From positions 23,707,816 through 23,771,815 of the forward strand of contig JAQNBH010000012.1 of assembly GCA_028752905.1 (NCBI GenBank): a DNA stretch of 64,000 nt, read 5' to 3'. Positions 45,726 to 60,900 of this stretch are shown in pieces. Origin of the DNA: Cladorhizidae sp. MBARI D1340-BT2. Lineage: Eukaryota > Porifera > Demospongiae > Poecilosclerida > Cladorhizidae. The notes below the pieces were generated by a model. It was not told the origin of the DNA. It was given only the letters and a program-made list of their open reading frames with translations, and made no database searches. The position numbers were made by a program, and so were the translations under genes. Positions within the stretch are counted from its first letter, which is position 1, and each line of letters starts with the position of its first letter.

Positions 45726-48082
45726 TTGCTTTGGCAGTGAGGAAGAAAGACCCAGCCACACTAAAAAAAGATGGCACTATGGTTGACAAATACCCACACT
45801 TGATCCATCTAGTGCTCAGAAAATATAAGAGAAGTACCCCTTACCAACAGACACATAACCATGATGACAAGAAGCCGGGACCAGCCAAGTGTCCTAAAGA
45901 GAAAGTATACCTTTGGTGCCCCAACTGCCATCACTCACATGACTACCTGGTACAGGACTTACTGAATGGCAAGGATGCAACCATCAAGTTAGACACAGCA
46001 GCTTCACACTCTGTGGTGTCCAAGACTGCACTTCTGGAAGGCTCTTTAGAGGGAGAGAAGCTATCCTTAGTAAGGGTGACCGGTCTACTCAAGCAATTTG
46101 ACTTAGCAAACATAAACATTGACATAGGTGGGAGACAGCAAAACTTCAAGTCCTGAGCTATGGCTGATGGCATCACTGCTGATATTCTACTGGATTAATA
46201 TGCTCCCTTCCTAAACCACTTACTTGAGCCATTAGTGAAAGAGAGACTGATGATTTAAACACAAGCTATGTTGGTACAGACCAGACAAGCTGCAGAGCAA
46301 GAGCAACAACACTTGCAGGCTGATGAGATAGCTACAGTGAACTCAGGAGAAATACTCACACCATGGGAGGAGTTAGTTGGAAATGACAGCAATATTTTGG
46401 TTGACCTGGATCAGAAAGCAAATGACAAAAATTAAAAGATGCTTAAGGGGGGAAGAAGACCATTTTGTGGGGGTTTTTTTAAACGTGTCATAACTATTTA
46501 ATGCTTTATCCATTTACAAAGATTATGGTCTCAAAATGTAGCTCATTTTAGGTGCTTTCCAATGACATTAGAATAATGGTATTGCAATACACTAGGACTG
46601 AAACACAACCCAACTTACTGAGTTTATTCAGGCTTCTTCTTGTTCATCGCGCAGAGTTGTGCAATGAAATAATGGGAGGATAAAAAGTATCATAACTCAA
46701 GAATGGTTGACAATAAAATGTTGAAACTTGAAATGCAGCTAATTTAATAGTGAAGGTATAGAATGATGGGGGGAAGCAAGAAAAAAGGGGGAAAAGGGGA
46801 AAAATGGCCTTCTCCCCCCTTGTCGCTATTGTCATTCCTGAGATGAACACATCCTCTAAATTTGATGAGAACACACCCTGTCAACTAGATAAGACTGCAC
46901 CCACTCGACCAGATGAGAATACATATCTTAACCAGATGAGACTGCACTCACTCGACCAGATGAGAATACACCTCTCAACCAGATGATAGCACATACTCTC
47001 AAATATAGGAGAACACACCCTCTCAACCAGACGAGAACACAACCTCTAAAATAGTTGGCAAACGAGTCTGTTTTGATTAACACGGTTGCCCAGACTTTAG
47101 TGCTGGGCAACATAACAACTCATACTTGCACAAAGAGTGGAATAGCTGAACCAGGGGAACTCCGATTAGTTTTGTGAGGTTGGATTGTTGTTTAGATGTC
47201 GACACGACAAGTTAGACAATGAAATGCACCAACCAGTGTTGCTAGGCAACAGACAACAGCAAGCCATAGCTCACACACTCCACATGACCGGTCACCTCGG
47301 GTACAACAAAGCAAGACACAGACTGTTGGCCCACTTTTACTGGCCAGGCCTCAGCCGGGATGTGAATCAAGCCTGTGAATCCTGCGCTAAATGCCAGAAG
47401 GGAGGTAGACATCCATAGACCAGTCTCCACTAATCTCTATGCCAATTATCATAGAATGAGGGAGAACCTGGAACAGATGCAGCACATAGCACCAGTTACA
47501 TACAGAGTGCACATGCATGACAGAAAGAAAAGGCATAGAGCTATTCATGTCAACATGATGAAGTCCTGGCACAGTCCAGTGGCATCTGTATTTTCTATCA
47601 ATTTAACAGATGAAGAAACTCTGCAGGGACTTCTCTTACCAACCCTATGGGAATCAGATTCAAAAGCTCACATGGGACCAAACTTAATTGATGGACAGAC
47701 TTCACAGCTCCAATGCTTGATGGATACTCCCCCAACAGTCTTCACAAATATCTCTGGGGAAACAAAGGCAAGTGGAACATGCCATTGACACCAAGAAATC
47801 CCAGCCCAACAGGATTCCACCAAGGCAAGCTCCAAGAGTTGTGAAGATGGTAATCACAAGGAAATCCAGACATTGTTGGAAGATAAAATTATGGAACCAT
47901 CTAAGACCCTTCGTCATTTCCAATCCTAACAGTGAGGAAGGACGAAATGGTAAGGATGTGTATTGATTAGAGCCAATTGAATGCACTGACACAAGCCGAC
48001 CAACGGCCAAACAAGACAAGTATTGTTCGCAGATCAGAAGTAACAATTTTCACACACTCTCCTACTAACTACTCTATACTCC
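45710..48082 (+). pseudogene. Ty3/gypsy-like (Gmr1-type order) remnant F, best preserved
   Basis: A 148-codon frame 45710-46156 covers the nucleocapsid-like CPNCHHSHDYL and protease start (KLDTAASHSVVSKTALLEG). After a frameshift the protease end (ADGITADILL) follows, then linker QTRQAAEQEQQHLQADE. The integrase zinc domain lies at about 47215-47400 (HMTGHLGYNKARHRLLAHFY, CESCAKCQK). Here the integrase core is deleted (about 47430-47455), joining directly to the YRVHMHDRKKRHRAIHVNM block. RT N-terminal residues follow to about 47970. The purine tract is displaced to 51954 by the nested transposon at 48087. Confidence 0.7.
46447..46819. mobile_element. Small MITE-like insertion with G-rich inverted ends
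   Basis: Ends GGGGGGAAGAAGACCATTTT and the inverse of AAAATGGCCTTCTCCCCCC are complementary apart from a few positions. It follows TTAA (46443-46446). Other copies read GATGCTTAAGGCTTTGTCTC uninterrupted at this place (e.g. 54446). No ORF. Confidence 0.6.
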
Positions 48083-48086
48083 TTAA

Positions 48087-51000
48087 GGCCAGTATTGCCC
48101 ATTTAAAACTATTTTATATAAACGTTCATAACTTTGTTGTCCTTCTTCCACTGCAGCTCATTTTGATACCAGAATACAGCTTGTTGCAGGAGCTTTCTGC
48201 TTTATAAAAAGTTTAAGTAAAGCATAGAGCAGGGGTCGGGAACGTATGGCTCGCAAGCCAGGTGTGGCTCTTTTGATGATTGCATATGGCTCTCTCAGAT
48301 AAAATTGGAATTTGAAAAACTTCAAATTTTAGTTCCTCCAGAGACGTAGCACCGCCGAGACGCGTAGCGAATTAATCTCGACCAATGACGCTCCGCACCT
48401 CTCGAATATATAAACCCGTGCGCAGGCCAGCCAGACTCACTGCCTCAGTTGGCTCAATATCTCCCTCTCTCTTATTTGCTCAAAACTAACCCTTCGACAA
48501 AGAAGATGGCAAAAAGAAAAAGAGACGAGAAGTATCGTAAATTTCAGGACGAATAGACCGAAGATTTTGCCTTTGTGGAGAGAGCAGATTCAGCGGTGTG
48601 TCTAATTTGCAATGAGAAAATTACATCGATGAAACGGTCGAATGTAAAGCGCCGCTTCGACACACGCCATGATACCTTTGCATCAAAATATCCTGCAGGA
48701 GATAGCAGAAAGAAAGCGTGCCAAGAGCTACTGAGTAGGGTTCAAGCCAGCCAGCAGCAACTCCGCTTATGGACCCGGCAAGGTGACTATAATTCCGCTA
48801 GCTTCGCTGGTTCTTTAGCAATAGTGAGGAATGGAAAACCATTCACAGATGGCGAGTATGCTAAAACATTCATGCTGGATGTGGCCAATGAACTTTTTGA
48901 TGATCTTCCGAACAGAGACAAGATAATCAAACGGATTCAAGACATTCCTCTGTCGGCAAGAACTGTTCATGATCGTACCATCATGATGGCAAACCAAGTG
49001 GAAGAAACGCAATTGAAAGGCATAAATGCAGCGCCGTTCTTTTCCCTGGCTTTGGATGAGTCAACCGACGTAAGCTATTTGGCGCAGTTCAGTGTGATTG
49101 CAAGATATGCTGCTGGTGATACACTGCTCGAAGAAAGTCTTGCTGTTCTGCCAATAAAAGGGTTCACAAGAGGTGAGGATTTATTCAAGTCTTTCATGGA
49201 ATTCGCTCAAGAAAAAAATCTACCTATGGATAAACTTATTTCAGTGTGTACTGATGGTGCTCCGTGTATGGTGGGGAAAAATAAAGGATTTGTGGCGCTT
49301 CTCAGTGAACATGAAAATAGACCCATCCTACGTTTCCATTGCATTCTACACCAAGAGGCACTTTGTGCTCAGATGTGTGACGGGAAGCTTGACAAAGTGA
49401 TGTCGCTGGTCATTCATGTGATCAACTTTGCCCGAGCCTTAAATGATCGCCAGTTTAAAACACTGCTGGATGAAGTTGGAAATAACTATCACGATCTGCT
49501 TTTGCACAGCAATGTACGTTGGTTGTCAAGAGGGAAGGTGCTTAGCCGTTTTGCAGCTTGCCTGAACGAAATCCGGACTTTCCTTGAAATGAAAGGCATT
49601 GAGCATCCTGAGCTAGCCGAAACTGAGTGGCTCCTCATGTTTTACTATCTCGTGGATATGACAGAACATCTGAACCAGCTCAACGTTAAAATGCAAGGCA
49701 ATGGAAATACAGTGTCATCCCTTCAACAAGCCGTGTTTGCTTTTGAAAATAAGCTGGAGCTCTTTATCATGGATCTTGAAACAGGTCGTTTACTACATTT
49801 TGATAAACTGAGACATTATAAAGATGCATGCACAGCAAGAGAGCTCACTCAATACTTTGATCTTCACCAGCTAGCTGGCTTCACATCCAGTCTCCTACAG
49901 TCGTTCAAAGCACGCCTTGGGGAATTTCGTGAGCACACTCGTCTTTTTAATTTCATCACCCATCCAAACGAGTGTTCACTGAACAATACCGACCTGAGTT
50001 ACATTCCTGGTGTATCCCTCAGAGATTTTGAAGAAGAAGTGGCTGACCTGAAGGCCTCAGACATGTGGGTGAATAAGTTCAAGTCACTGAATGAAGATTT
50101 GGAAAATATTGCACGACAGAAAGCGGAGTTGGCAAGCAAGCACATGTGGATAGAAATGAAAAAACTTCAACCCGAAGACCAACTGATAATCAAAACTTGG
50201 AATGCGCTTCCTGTCACATACCACACACTGCAGCGTGTGAGTATTGCTGTATTGACCATGTTTGGATCTACGTATGCATGTGAGCAGTCATTCTCACATC
50301 TTAAATACATCAAATCCAACCTACGATCACGTCTAACGGATGAAAGCCTCAACGCTTGCATGAAGCTTAACCTCACCAAGTACCACCCAGACTATAAAGC
50401 CATCAGCAAATCCATGCAGCACCAGAAATCGCATTAACGTGAGTATTATAACAACATTGTTTAAAATAATAAATTCAGAGGCTTATTATACTCACATTTA
50501 GTTAAATTCAGTCTTAAAATATATTATATGGCTCTCATTGAAATAGATTTTTTAATATTTTGCTTTCTGGGCTCTCCGAGTCAAAAAGGTTCCCGACCCC
50601 TGGCATAGAGGTTTGAGAAAATTCTGACAGAATCACCAAAAAATATTCCCTTTCAAAATATATGCTCTATAATTATACACTTCACTTTTATCGATGTAGT
50701 AGAGCAACTACTAAGGCCTGCAGTGAGTGAAGGCTTTAGCCATAACACTAAGGGGAATGTAATGACAAGGTCAACCGTATATGGGTATACATAGGCCTAC
50801 ACACATGACTATAATATGGGTCTAGTACTTCCAAATTGAAAATCTCTCACTCACTGCGTAGAGCAAAGAGAGAGCTACAAAATGATATATAATAAAGTAG
50901 GTATACACAAATTTTCCTAGAGATATTTAATTTTTCTTCAAAAAATATGTTTCTGAGAAATCGCTGTTTGAAATTGGGTTAGTGTTATATTGGGTCACCA

Positions 51001-51950
51001 CTAGACTACTGTCACCATAACTAGTCTAGCACTAGTCGCATGCAGTACTCCAATTTTTCGTAAATATCTGCTCAATTAGAATGCAATAATTCTGCGTGCA
51101 ATGAGCTGCATTTTAGTACTTGTAGCAACTCTGTAGGGTAAGCGGTCGCAAAGATATGATCCATCAAACTTACTTGAAGCTGAACTAAACCTCCTTCTTC
51201 AATTTTCCAGTTGAAAGTAAGTGGATGCCTGGATAAAATCCACCATAACTAGAGACTTGTTTATCCAAATGTTTTCAAATTTGAAATACAGTTTCTACAG
51301 ATGTTTAGGAAGAATATAATTTAGAATACAGTAGACCCTCGCTAATCCGGACCCCGTTAATCCGAAACATCGCTAATCCGAATGGCATTAGGTAGCAAAA
51401 AAATAAAATTTAAAAAAAATTAAAAAAATTAAAAAAATCCAAAAAATAAAATAAAAATGCATGCCATTATTGAACTTTGAACCTACCACGAGCATGTCAT
51501 ACGATGCAGCTGTAGTGATATGGAGAAGAAAAGAGCACACAAGAGCCTTACCATTGAGGAGAAGGTCGAGATCCTGGCCCAGCTCAGGAAGAAAAGCTAC
51601 AAGTTACTAGCTAAACATTATGGAGTTGGAGTCTCCACTATCTCAGACATAAAGAAGAAGGGCAGCGAGTTGCGAGGATGCAAAAGGAAGATGACTGAGA
51701 TGGGATTGCGGAGTTCTGCTAAAAGAATGAGGATGGGAAGGGAACATGATGATTAAAAATTACTTGTACTCCCAGTATTCAACCCACACCTGCAAAAAAA
51801 AAAAAAATTCCGAGTTCAATATAATGATATTCATACATTTCACTAATCCGAACTACTCAGATCCCCAGGCTATTCGGATTAGTGAGGGTCTACTGTATAT
51901 CAAACAAATTTTTTTGGTCAAAAAGTAAAAAATAATGGGCACTACTAGCC
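48087..51950. mobile_element. TTAA-flanked DNA transposon X hosting two other transposons
   Basis: Inverted ends GGCCAGTATTGCCCATT and AATGGGCACTACTAGCC flanked by TTAA (48083-48086, 51951-51954). The empty site is ACTCCTT(TT)AAGGAAGGGG in copies B (13317) and D (28501). Removing the hAT and Tigger insertions leaves about 0.9 kb without a transposase, so it is non-autonomous. TTAA suggests piggyBac-like integration, but the ends do not start CCC/GGG as in the other piggyBac elements here. The stretch 50611-51328 is its AT-rich interior; I see no gene there. Confidence 0.65.
48230..50602 (+). mobile_element. hAT transposon, nearly intact (2373 bp)
   Basis: Perfect 14-bp inverted termini CAGGGGTCGGGAAC / GTTCCCGACCCCTG and a perfect 8-bp target duplication GCATAGAG (48222-48229, 50603-50610). 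Subterminal TATGGCTC motifs occur at both ends, as in other hAT elements. It encodes a single transposase on the + strand. The perfect duplication and one long frame point to a young insertion. Confidence 0.95.
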
Positions 51951-54900
51951 TTAAAAGGAAGGGGTGGGGGCAGAGGCCCAGGCAACACTTAGCCTGCACA
52001 ATCAACAATTTACACTCACCCACATGTTAATATGTGGGACCTCTCACCTCACACACTAACGACTTGTATTTGATTGGTTATTTGTAATTACCATATTTGT
52101 CTAAATGTAAATGAAATGTGTTGCCAATGAGTGTAAATGTGTTGCCTTGTTTCTCACCTGATGAAGACGGAGCATTGAGGTAGTAACAGGCAAAAACATA
52201 ACAAAATACTCATTAAAAAATAAATCTAATGATGAAAGTTAACACTCAAGAAAAATGGATGTTGCTACTTCTCCTTCCATTGATTGCTGGAAGCTACTCC
52301 CATTGTAAAATCTCCACGAAGACGTGAGGAAGCCACAAATTTCATAACATAGCAATCCCAATGATAAATTAGCTTATCTAGTTCGCTAAATTTGGTGAGC
52401 ACAGTGAAGTTGTTCTTCAGATGACTCTAGATTTGCTAGTCTGCACATACGTCCCCTTAATGGCATCTTTCTTACTGCTGTAAGTAAAGCAGAAGAGGCC
52501 ATGACTCAATTTCTGTACTCCATTGTTAACTTTACAGAGCAATGTGGAGGGGGAAGGACAAGTGAAGAGCAAGCACGAGGAAAAGGGATTGAAAAGTTAT
52601 GCTAATTACATGCCAGAACATTTCACATGTGCCAGGAGATATGGAGCTGGTCTGAACACTTTGGAGGACTTTTCATGAATACCTAACAGAACATCACATA
52701 ACCACACTAGCTTTGAAGTCAGCCTATATGGAGTTTTTTCAGTCCTGATGAGTTTATGCCGAGTATTGAACCTGTGAATGCACATATTTTAAGAGTCTGT
52801 ATCTATAATTACAAATTACGCACTTGCAAAGAAGCATTTATGCATTCGAATCGTGGGAATATGGTTGACCAGTTCCAAAAGTGTTCAACATTGTTCTACT
52901 TTATGTTATATCTAGATATACAAGAACTATGTTTATACAACAAATATATATATATATGTTATGTGCTATCCACCGACTTGCGCCATCGATAGATCACGCT
53001 GTGTATCCTTCGTTAGCGCAGTAATCGGTAGATCATGCAAGGTCGTGCAAGGTCATACACCATAATCATGAATGCTAACTCCAGACAACGTATGCAGAAA
53101 ATTGCTGACGACAAGCAGCTTCGCCAAAGAGTCCAGTCCTCAGCCAAGAAAAGTACCATTCTATTTGAAGCGATCTCCTTGGCCAAAGCCAAAAGGTTGA
53201 GATGCATGAAATTAATTTGTATAATCTTACTTGTAATTCGTAGTACTCTTAATCTGTGGGAACTCTCACCTCACACATATACTGGTAATAACAGTACACA
53301 CACTTGGGTATTTGTAGTCTGACTCATTTACCATATTTGGTTATTGTACAACCACGACTGATGAACCTATTTAAGTGAACCGCTGAGGTTTGAGATAGAG
53401 AACTAGTCAACAGATTCTGTTATGTTCCACCTGGTCATCTTCATATATGATTCAGTTGTAGTTTAACATATTCTTAGTATTTTTGCACCTTGTTTCTCTA
53501 ATTATTCTAATTATTTCTCTAATTAATATTTAAGCTATAATCAGAGGACTCTATTGTAGCTTAATGACAACTATCAGTTAGCTGTAGAGTCTGGCGGAGA
53601 AAGGATTGCAAAACCCTAAGAAATATTGACAAGTTAACCGAATGAACCTCGACCATTGATTAGACCATTCAGCCAGAGACCACATATTAGTCAAGATTAG
53701 CATGCGTTTGATCCGACTAGAAGGACTGGACCTCCGCATAGCGTGAGCAGAGACCACCAGAGTCAGGCAGAGCAACAGACCAGACCAGCTGCACCAACTA
53801 GAAATATTGCCAGCTGTTGATGGTATTGACTATTTGAATTGTCACTACAAAGATTTATTGTCGTTGGCTACACCAGTTACAGGTTTGTTTGTTAGCAGCC
53901 AAGTATACTAAAAGGAAAGTATATCTTTGTCATCCTACCTGCCATCACTCACATGATTACCTGGTACTACAGGGCATACTGAATGCAAGTTAGACACTGT
54001 AGCTTAAAATTCTGTGGTTACCAAGACTGCACTTCCAGAAGGCTATTTGGCGGGAGAAAAGCTATCCTTAATATGGGTGACTGGTCCACACAAGGAATTT
54101 GACTTAGCAAACATAAACATTGACATGGTGGGAGACTGCAAAACTTAAAGGAGCTGTGGCTGATGGCACCACTGCTGATGTACTACTGGGTCAAGATGAT
54201 CCTTTCCTAAACCACTTACTTGAGCCATTAGTGAAAGAGAGACTGACGATTTAAACACAAGCTATGTTGGTACAGACCAGACAAGCTGCAGAGCAAGAGC
54301 AACAACACTTGCAGGCTGATGAGATAGCTACAGTGAACTCGGGAGAAATACTCACACCATGGGAGGAGTTATTTGGAAATGACAGCGATATTTTGGTTGA
54401 CCTGAATCAGAAACCCAGATAAAGCTAATGACAAAAATGAAAAGATGCTTAAGGCTTTGTCTCTATCCCATCTGTCATTCCTGAGATGAACACATCCTCT
54501 AAATTAGATGAGAACACACCCTCGCAACCAGATAAGACTGCACTCACTCGACCAGATGAGAATACACCTCTCAACCAGATGATAGCGCACACTCTCAAAT
54601 ATATGAGAACACGCCCTCTCAACCAGATGAGAACACAACCTCTAAAATAGGTGCTGATGAACACAGTTGCCCAGACTTTAGTGCTGGGCAACAGAACAAC
54701 TCATACTTGCACAAAGAGTGAGAATCGCTGAACCAGGGGAAGTCTGATTAGTTTTGTGAGGTTGGATTGTTGTTTAGATGTCGACACGACAACTTAGACA
54801 ATGAAATGCACCAACCAATGTTGCCAGGCAACAGACAACAGCAAGCCAGCTCACACACTCCACATGACCGGTCACCTCGGGTACAACAAAGCCAGACACA

Positions 54901-57900
54901 GACTGTTGGCCCACTTTTACTGGCCAGGCCTCAGCCGGGATGTGAATCAAGCCTGTGAATCCTGCGCTAAATGCCAGAAGGGAGGTAGACGTCCACAGAC
55001 CCTGTCAACACTAATCTCTATGCCAATTATCACAGAACTACTGACTAGGGTAGCTTTTGATATAGTTGACCCTTTGCCTCACACTAGAGCTATCCAGATA
55101 CACAAGAACTATGTTTATACAGCAAAAATATATATACTTGTAAAAAAGAAGACTGTACGCATGTAGACTAAGGGTGACCACCCTTTACCACTTAAAATAT
55201 ACACACCAACACAACCAGCTAGACCAACCTTTGCTGCTTAAGATGGAAATAATCTCGTCAGCACATCCCCCAAAATCCTCTTCAACACATACGCGAAGAA
55301 GATTCCTGTAAGTCTTTGGATAACCAGTTTTATATATCCAACACTCCAGAAGAGCCCACCTTGTAAATAGTGTGCATCTATAAAACCACATCCACAATTC
55401 ATGCATTATAGTACCTTTGTAGATCAGGACTGTATGTGGTCATTATGTGCTGCACCTCTGACAAGTTCAGTCCAAGCAGATATGCATCATGTACAACCAG
55501 TCTTGCAGAAATTCGACGTAGGTCCACACCAGACATTATCACATCATCTAGGTAACCACGGTTGCACTTGGGAACTTTGGCCAGCAGTTCGTCGTATTTC
55601 TACAATAATAACTAAAATAACAACTAATACAGCATGAAGATCATGGCTTCATAGAGACATTTTAGTTGCCAGGAAGAGTGGGGATGAGTGTCGAGCCTGG
55701 AATTTTTCATAGATATCCTTACTACATGGACCCATTAGCCTGATTTTTGGTTAGATGAAGTTTATTAAGTTAAGTCTTCGATATAGATAAGTAACACTAA
55801 CCTGGCTAGGCTCAGGTGAATCACAATTGAAGAACCTGAACTGACTTTAGCAGGTTTTAGTGCAATTTTGACATATTCAAAGAGTAAAATCTTGGGAATG
55901 TATTATACATGTTGTCGACTTAATTGCAAAGTTCATTAACTGCAATTGTAACATTAGCTGCAAAACAAATAGTGAATGCATACAATATACCTATTATGAC
56001 ATCACAATTTTTTTTAATCCTTGTGGTGTAGGTGGGAGGTGGGGTAATCCCTGATCCCCTGACTTCCTGTGAAACCATGACAGATGGTTTTGCTAACCTG
56101 TGCATTGATGCTGCTTGAGAATGCAGTGATGGCAGCTGCTTCTTCATTAGTTCTTCCAGTAACATCTGCAGCAACAACAGCTAGTCAATGAGTGGATTAT
56201 TTGTGTGAGTGCATCAATGGAAGGTTTTATTTACACTACTACTAAACATACCGAGCATGTGTATGTCCACAAGTGAACCATAAACTCTGGTTGTCTATCA
56301 CCACTTCTAACCAAACCAGCAAGAAAACCAGTGCTTAACAACAACTATGCTCTTACTAAACAAATAATGAACACACATTGAATCTTCTACCATGTAAATG
56401 AATGCCTTGAATTATTTATTAGACAGGAGCAGAGAGCTATATTTCTGTTACATGAGCCACATGAAGAAGGAGAGTCCCATGTCATGAGTCACAGTAAGAA
56501 AATACTGAATACCTGAGCTACACCAATAAAGACGAGCAGGTACTGTTTGCTGGAAGGTATAGGTTCCTGTGCAGCTCCACTCAAAATAAGAGCTTCAATA
56601 AATAGTAGGATCAGCCAGAAAGAGAATGTTCAAGATGGTACTGGCGATTTTCAGCAATTTTTTTTGGAAGTGGAAGTTGTAAACTCTTGCAACCAAAACT
56701 TATGTAATATTCGTAGTCCTAGCCCTGTTGCTAGACTCCCCTAGCCTCAGCCCCAACATTAGACCCACCATACCTCTAGTCACAGCCCTGGCATTACACC
56801 GTAGTTCTATACCTGCCCCAACACCCAACATCAGACATTCCCGTATCCATATCTCAAATCCCACAGCCAGCTAGTCCAGCCCCACATCTAGCCCTAGATA
56901 ACTGTACACACAAAGATCCCCACACCGCATATTTCCATACTCTTAGGCGGACATTTTAACACTGCACATTTCTTTTACATGTGTCAAATGAAATGCATGT
57001 GATTCATGATCTGTCAGCCAGTGATGGGTCTAGTTTCACACCATGGTCTTGAGAGTTGAGATTCAGCAGTCGGGCAGCTCCAGGCCTGCATCAGTCTAAT
57101 GATGACTGTGCTTATACACTCTAGCATTCAATCAAGTCAATGCATTTACCGGACAACACTTAAGCCAGCACAACCAATAATTTACACTCTCCCACATGTT
57201 AATCTGTGGGACATCTCACCTCACACATATACTGATAATAACAGTACACATGCTTGTGGTACATGAATTTGTAGTCAGACTCATTACCATATTTGGTTAT
57301 TGTACAACCACAGCTGATGAACCTATTTAAGTGAACCGCTGAGGTTTGAGATAGAGAACTAGTGAACAGGATTCTGTTCTGTTCCATCTGGTCATCTTCA
57401 TATATGATTCAGTTGTAGTTTAAAATATTCTTAGTATTTTTGCACCTTGTTTCTATAATAATTTCTCTAATTAATATTTAAGCAGAACTCTATTGTAGCT
57501 TAATGACAACTAGCAGTTAGCTGGTAGAGAAAGGATTGCAAAACCCTAAGAAATATTGACAAGTTAACCGAATGAACCTCGACCATTGATTAGACCATTC
57601 AGCCAGAGACCACATAATTATTAGTCAAGATTAGCATGCGTTTGATCCGACTAGAAGGACTGGACTTCCGCATAGCGTGAGCAGAGACCAGAGTCAGGGA
57701 GAGCAACAGACCAGACCAGCTGCAACAAATAGAAATATTGCCAGCTGTTGTTGGTATTGACTATTTGAATTGTCACTACAAAGATTTATTGTCATTGGCT
57801 ACAACAGTTACAGGTTTGTTTGTTAGAAGCTAAGTATACTAAAAGGAAAGTATATCTTTGTCTTCCCACCTGCCATCACTCACATGATTACCTGGTACAG

Positions 57901-60900
57901 GGCAAACTGAATGCAAGTTAGACACTGTAGCGTCAAATTCTGTGGTTACCAAGACTGACTTACAGAAGGCTATTTGGCGGGAGAATGGGTGACTGGTCCA
58001 CACAAGGAATTTGACTTAGCAAACATAAACATTGACATGGTGGGAGACTGCAAAACTTAAAGGAGCTATGGCTGATGGCACCACTGCTGATGTTCTACTG
58101 GGTCAAGATGCTCCCTTCCTAAACCACTTACTTGAGCCATTAGTGTAAGAGAGACTGACGATTTAAACACAAGTTATGTTGGTACAGACCAGACAAGCTG
58201 CAGAGCAAGAGCAACAACACTTGCAGGCTGATGAGATAGCTACAGTGAACTCAGGAGAAATACTCACACCATGGGAGGAGTTAGTTGGAAATAACAGCGA
58301 TATTTTGGTTAACCCTTCCACCGCTGGATTTACACAGCACTTTTTAAAAATAGTGACGTTATTTTACATAACATTTTATATTCAACCAGGAGTGCACAAA
58401 TGTCCCTAGCAACCATGGTTGATGTTATAGCATTGTTGTTGACAAACATTGTGGTCAACTGTAGGTTGCCTAGCAACTGACCACTTACGATGAATATCAT
58501 TATAACATTTGATTGTTTGTCTTGATTGTATTTTTAGGCAGAATATGGACAGATAACTGTAGATGACATCATGATGTAAATATAATAAAATGACAGTGTC
58601 ATATTTTACTAGGGCAGATAATTAGAAACCATAGCTAACTAACTACCTACTAGCTTTATATTATTATAGCTATATAGATGGATAGCTAGTACCCGCGAAG
58701 TACCCAGGTAAATGCTATTTTTTATACAAGTCAGAAAAAAAGCAGTAATGCTAAAGGATCTTATATGTATGGCTATTTATTTTCCTGGGACATCTTGTTC
58801 CTGTTCTTCACCATCGTCAGTCTCAAGACCTGGATCCCTACGCAAATCAGCGCTACTATCTCTGGACTGGCAAAAAACAGGTTCTGAATCTACGATGTCA
58901 TTCAGAGTTGCTAGCTCTTCAGGATCTATAGTCTGTTCTCCGTGGTAGGCAAATATCCCTTCTCCTTCCTCATCACTGCTTTCAACCTCAGACAGACCGA
59001 ATTCGTCGCCATCCAGCATTGCCAAAACATCGTCCACATTTAGTCTAGAAGCCATTTTTTTATCGATCAGCTGAGTTTGACGTCACGAATACCTTGGTTA
59101 CCTAGGCACTATACCTCAGCTATTTTAATTCCAGCTCTAGCTAAGCAAGGGACATGCCCAGGTATATTTAGCACATGCGTAGCTAAAACGAACGATTTTA
59201 TATATTTGTTTTTGTCGCGGTCATTTACAACTCCGCCATATGGCGGATACGGCGGTGAGACGGTTAAATTGTCTGAATATATAACTTGTATTGTTGTACA
59301 TACTGGCATGTAATTTATTATGATGTGAAAATAATAATTTAATGAAAAATGAAAATTGACTCCTTTGCCTACACCTGCCCCCCGATTCTGATTTACATTT
59401 AACTGACTTTCTGGCCAACCTTGACCATTTATATGGGGGAAATAAGGGGTAGCAAAAACCCATTAAAATGTCAATTAATTCACAGTCGGGCCTGCACATC
59501 AATCAATTTAGAGATGGCCCTAACTCATGCCTCCTAAAACATCAAGTACAAAATATTGTCAGAAATATGAGTATACTGACCCAACTCGATGTTTATCAGA
59601 CTTCTCAAAAAAAATCAACCCCCCTTGAAACCTCTCTCTGTTGCTCTCCGATACCCCCAGAACAAAATATTTAAAAATAACTGCCAATTGGTAATTTAAT
59701 TTAAAAAAATTAATTCCAATTTTATAATTAAAAAAATCATATACCCAAATTTCTCCATAGATAGCGTAGCATCGGTCGATGACGAGACTTTGCACGATCT
59801 ACCAATTACTGCGCTAACAAAGGATCCATATGTAGCACAGCGTGATCTATCGATGGCGCAGGTTGGTCGATTGTGCATAACATATATACTTGTAAAAAAG
59901 AAGATAAACAAGACTGTCCCCATGTAGACTAAGGGTGACAACCCTTTACCACATAAAATATACACACCAACTAGACCAACCTTTGCTGCTTAAGATGGAA
60001 ATAATGTTGTCAGCACATCCAACAAAATCTCCCTCCACACATACTCGAAGAAGATTCCTGTAAGTCTTTGGATAACCAGCTTTAGATCTCCAACACTTCA
60101 GAAGAGCCAAGCTGTAAATAGTGTGCATCTATAAAACCACATCCACAATTCACACATTTAGCATTGTAATACCTTTGTAGATCAGGAGGGTATGTGGTCA
60201 TTATGTGCTGCAGCTCTGACAAGTTCAGTCCTAGCACATATGCCCCATGTACATACAGTCTTGCAGAAATTCGACGTAGGTCCACATCTGACATTATCAC
60301 ATCATCTAGGTAACCACGGTTGCACTCTGGAACTTTGGCCAGGAGTTCGTGGTATATCTACAATAATAACTATAATAAGAACAGAAACAACTAAGCATGA
60401 AGATTATGGCTTCATAGAGACATTTTAATTACTGGGAAGAGTGGGGATGAGTGTCAAGCCTGGAATTGTTCATAGCTATCCTTATACATGGACCCAATAG
60501 CCTGATTTTTGGTTAGATGAAGTTTATTAAGTTAAGTCTTCGAAATAGACAAGTAACACTAACCTGGCTAGGCTCAGGTGAATCACAATTGAAGGACTTC
60601 AACTGACTTTAGTAGGTTTTAGTACAATTTTGACAATTTTGACATATTCAAAGAGGCAATGTATTATACATGTTGTCTACTTAATTGCCAAGTTCATTAA
60701 CTGCAATGTCTATTAGCCCTTTTACCGCCACAAGGCGCTTGGCTGTTTAAAAAATCGTAACAATTCATCCGTTTATGGCAGCGCTATATATTTTATACCG
60801 AATAATAGCACGCTCCGAATTTGGAGTTCGAAGGTCAACGTAAACTACGTCATTATCGCGTTATTGACTGACGATCCTCGGTAAACAATGGTTAAATCTA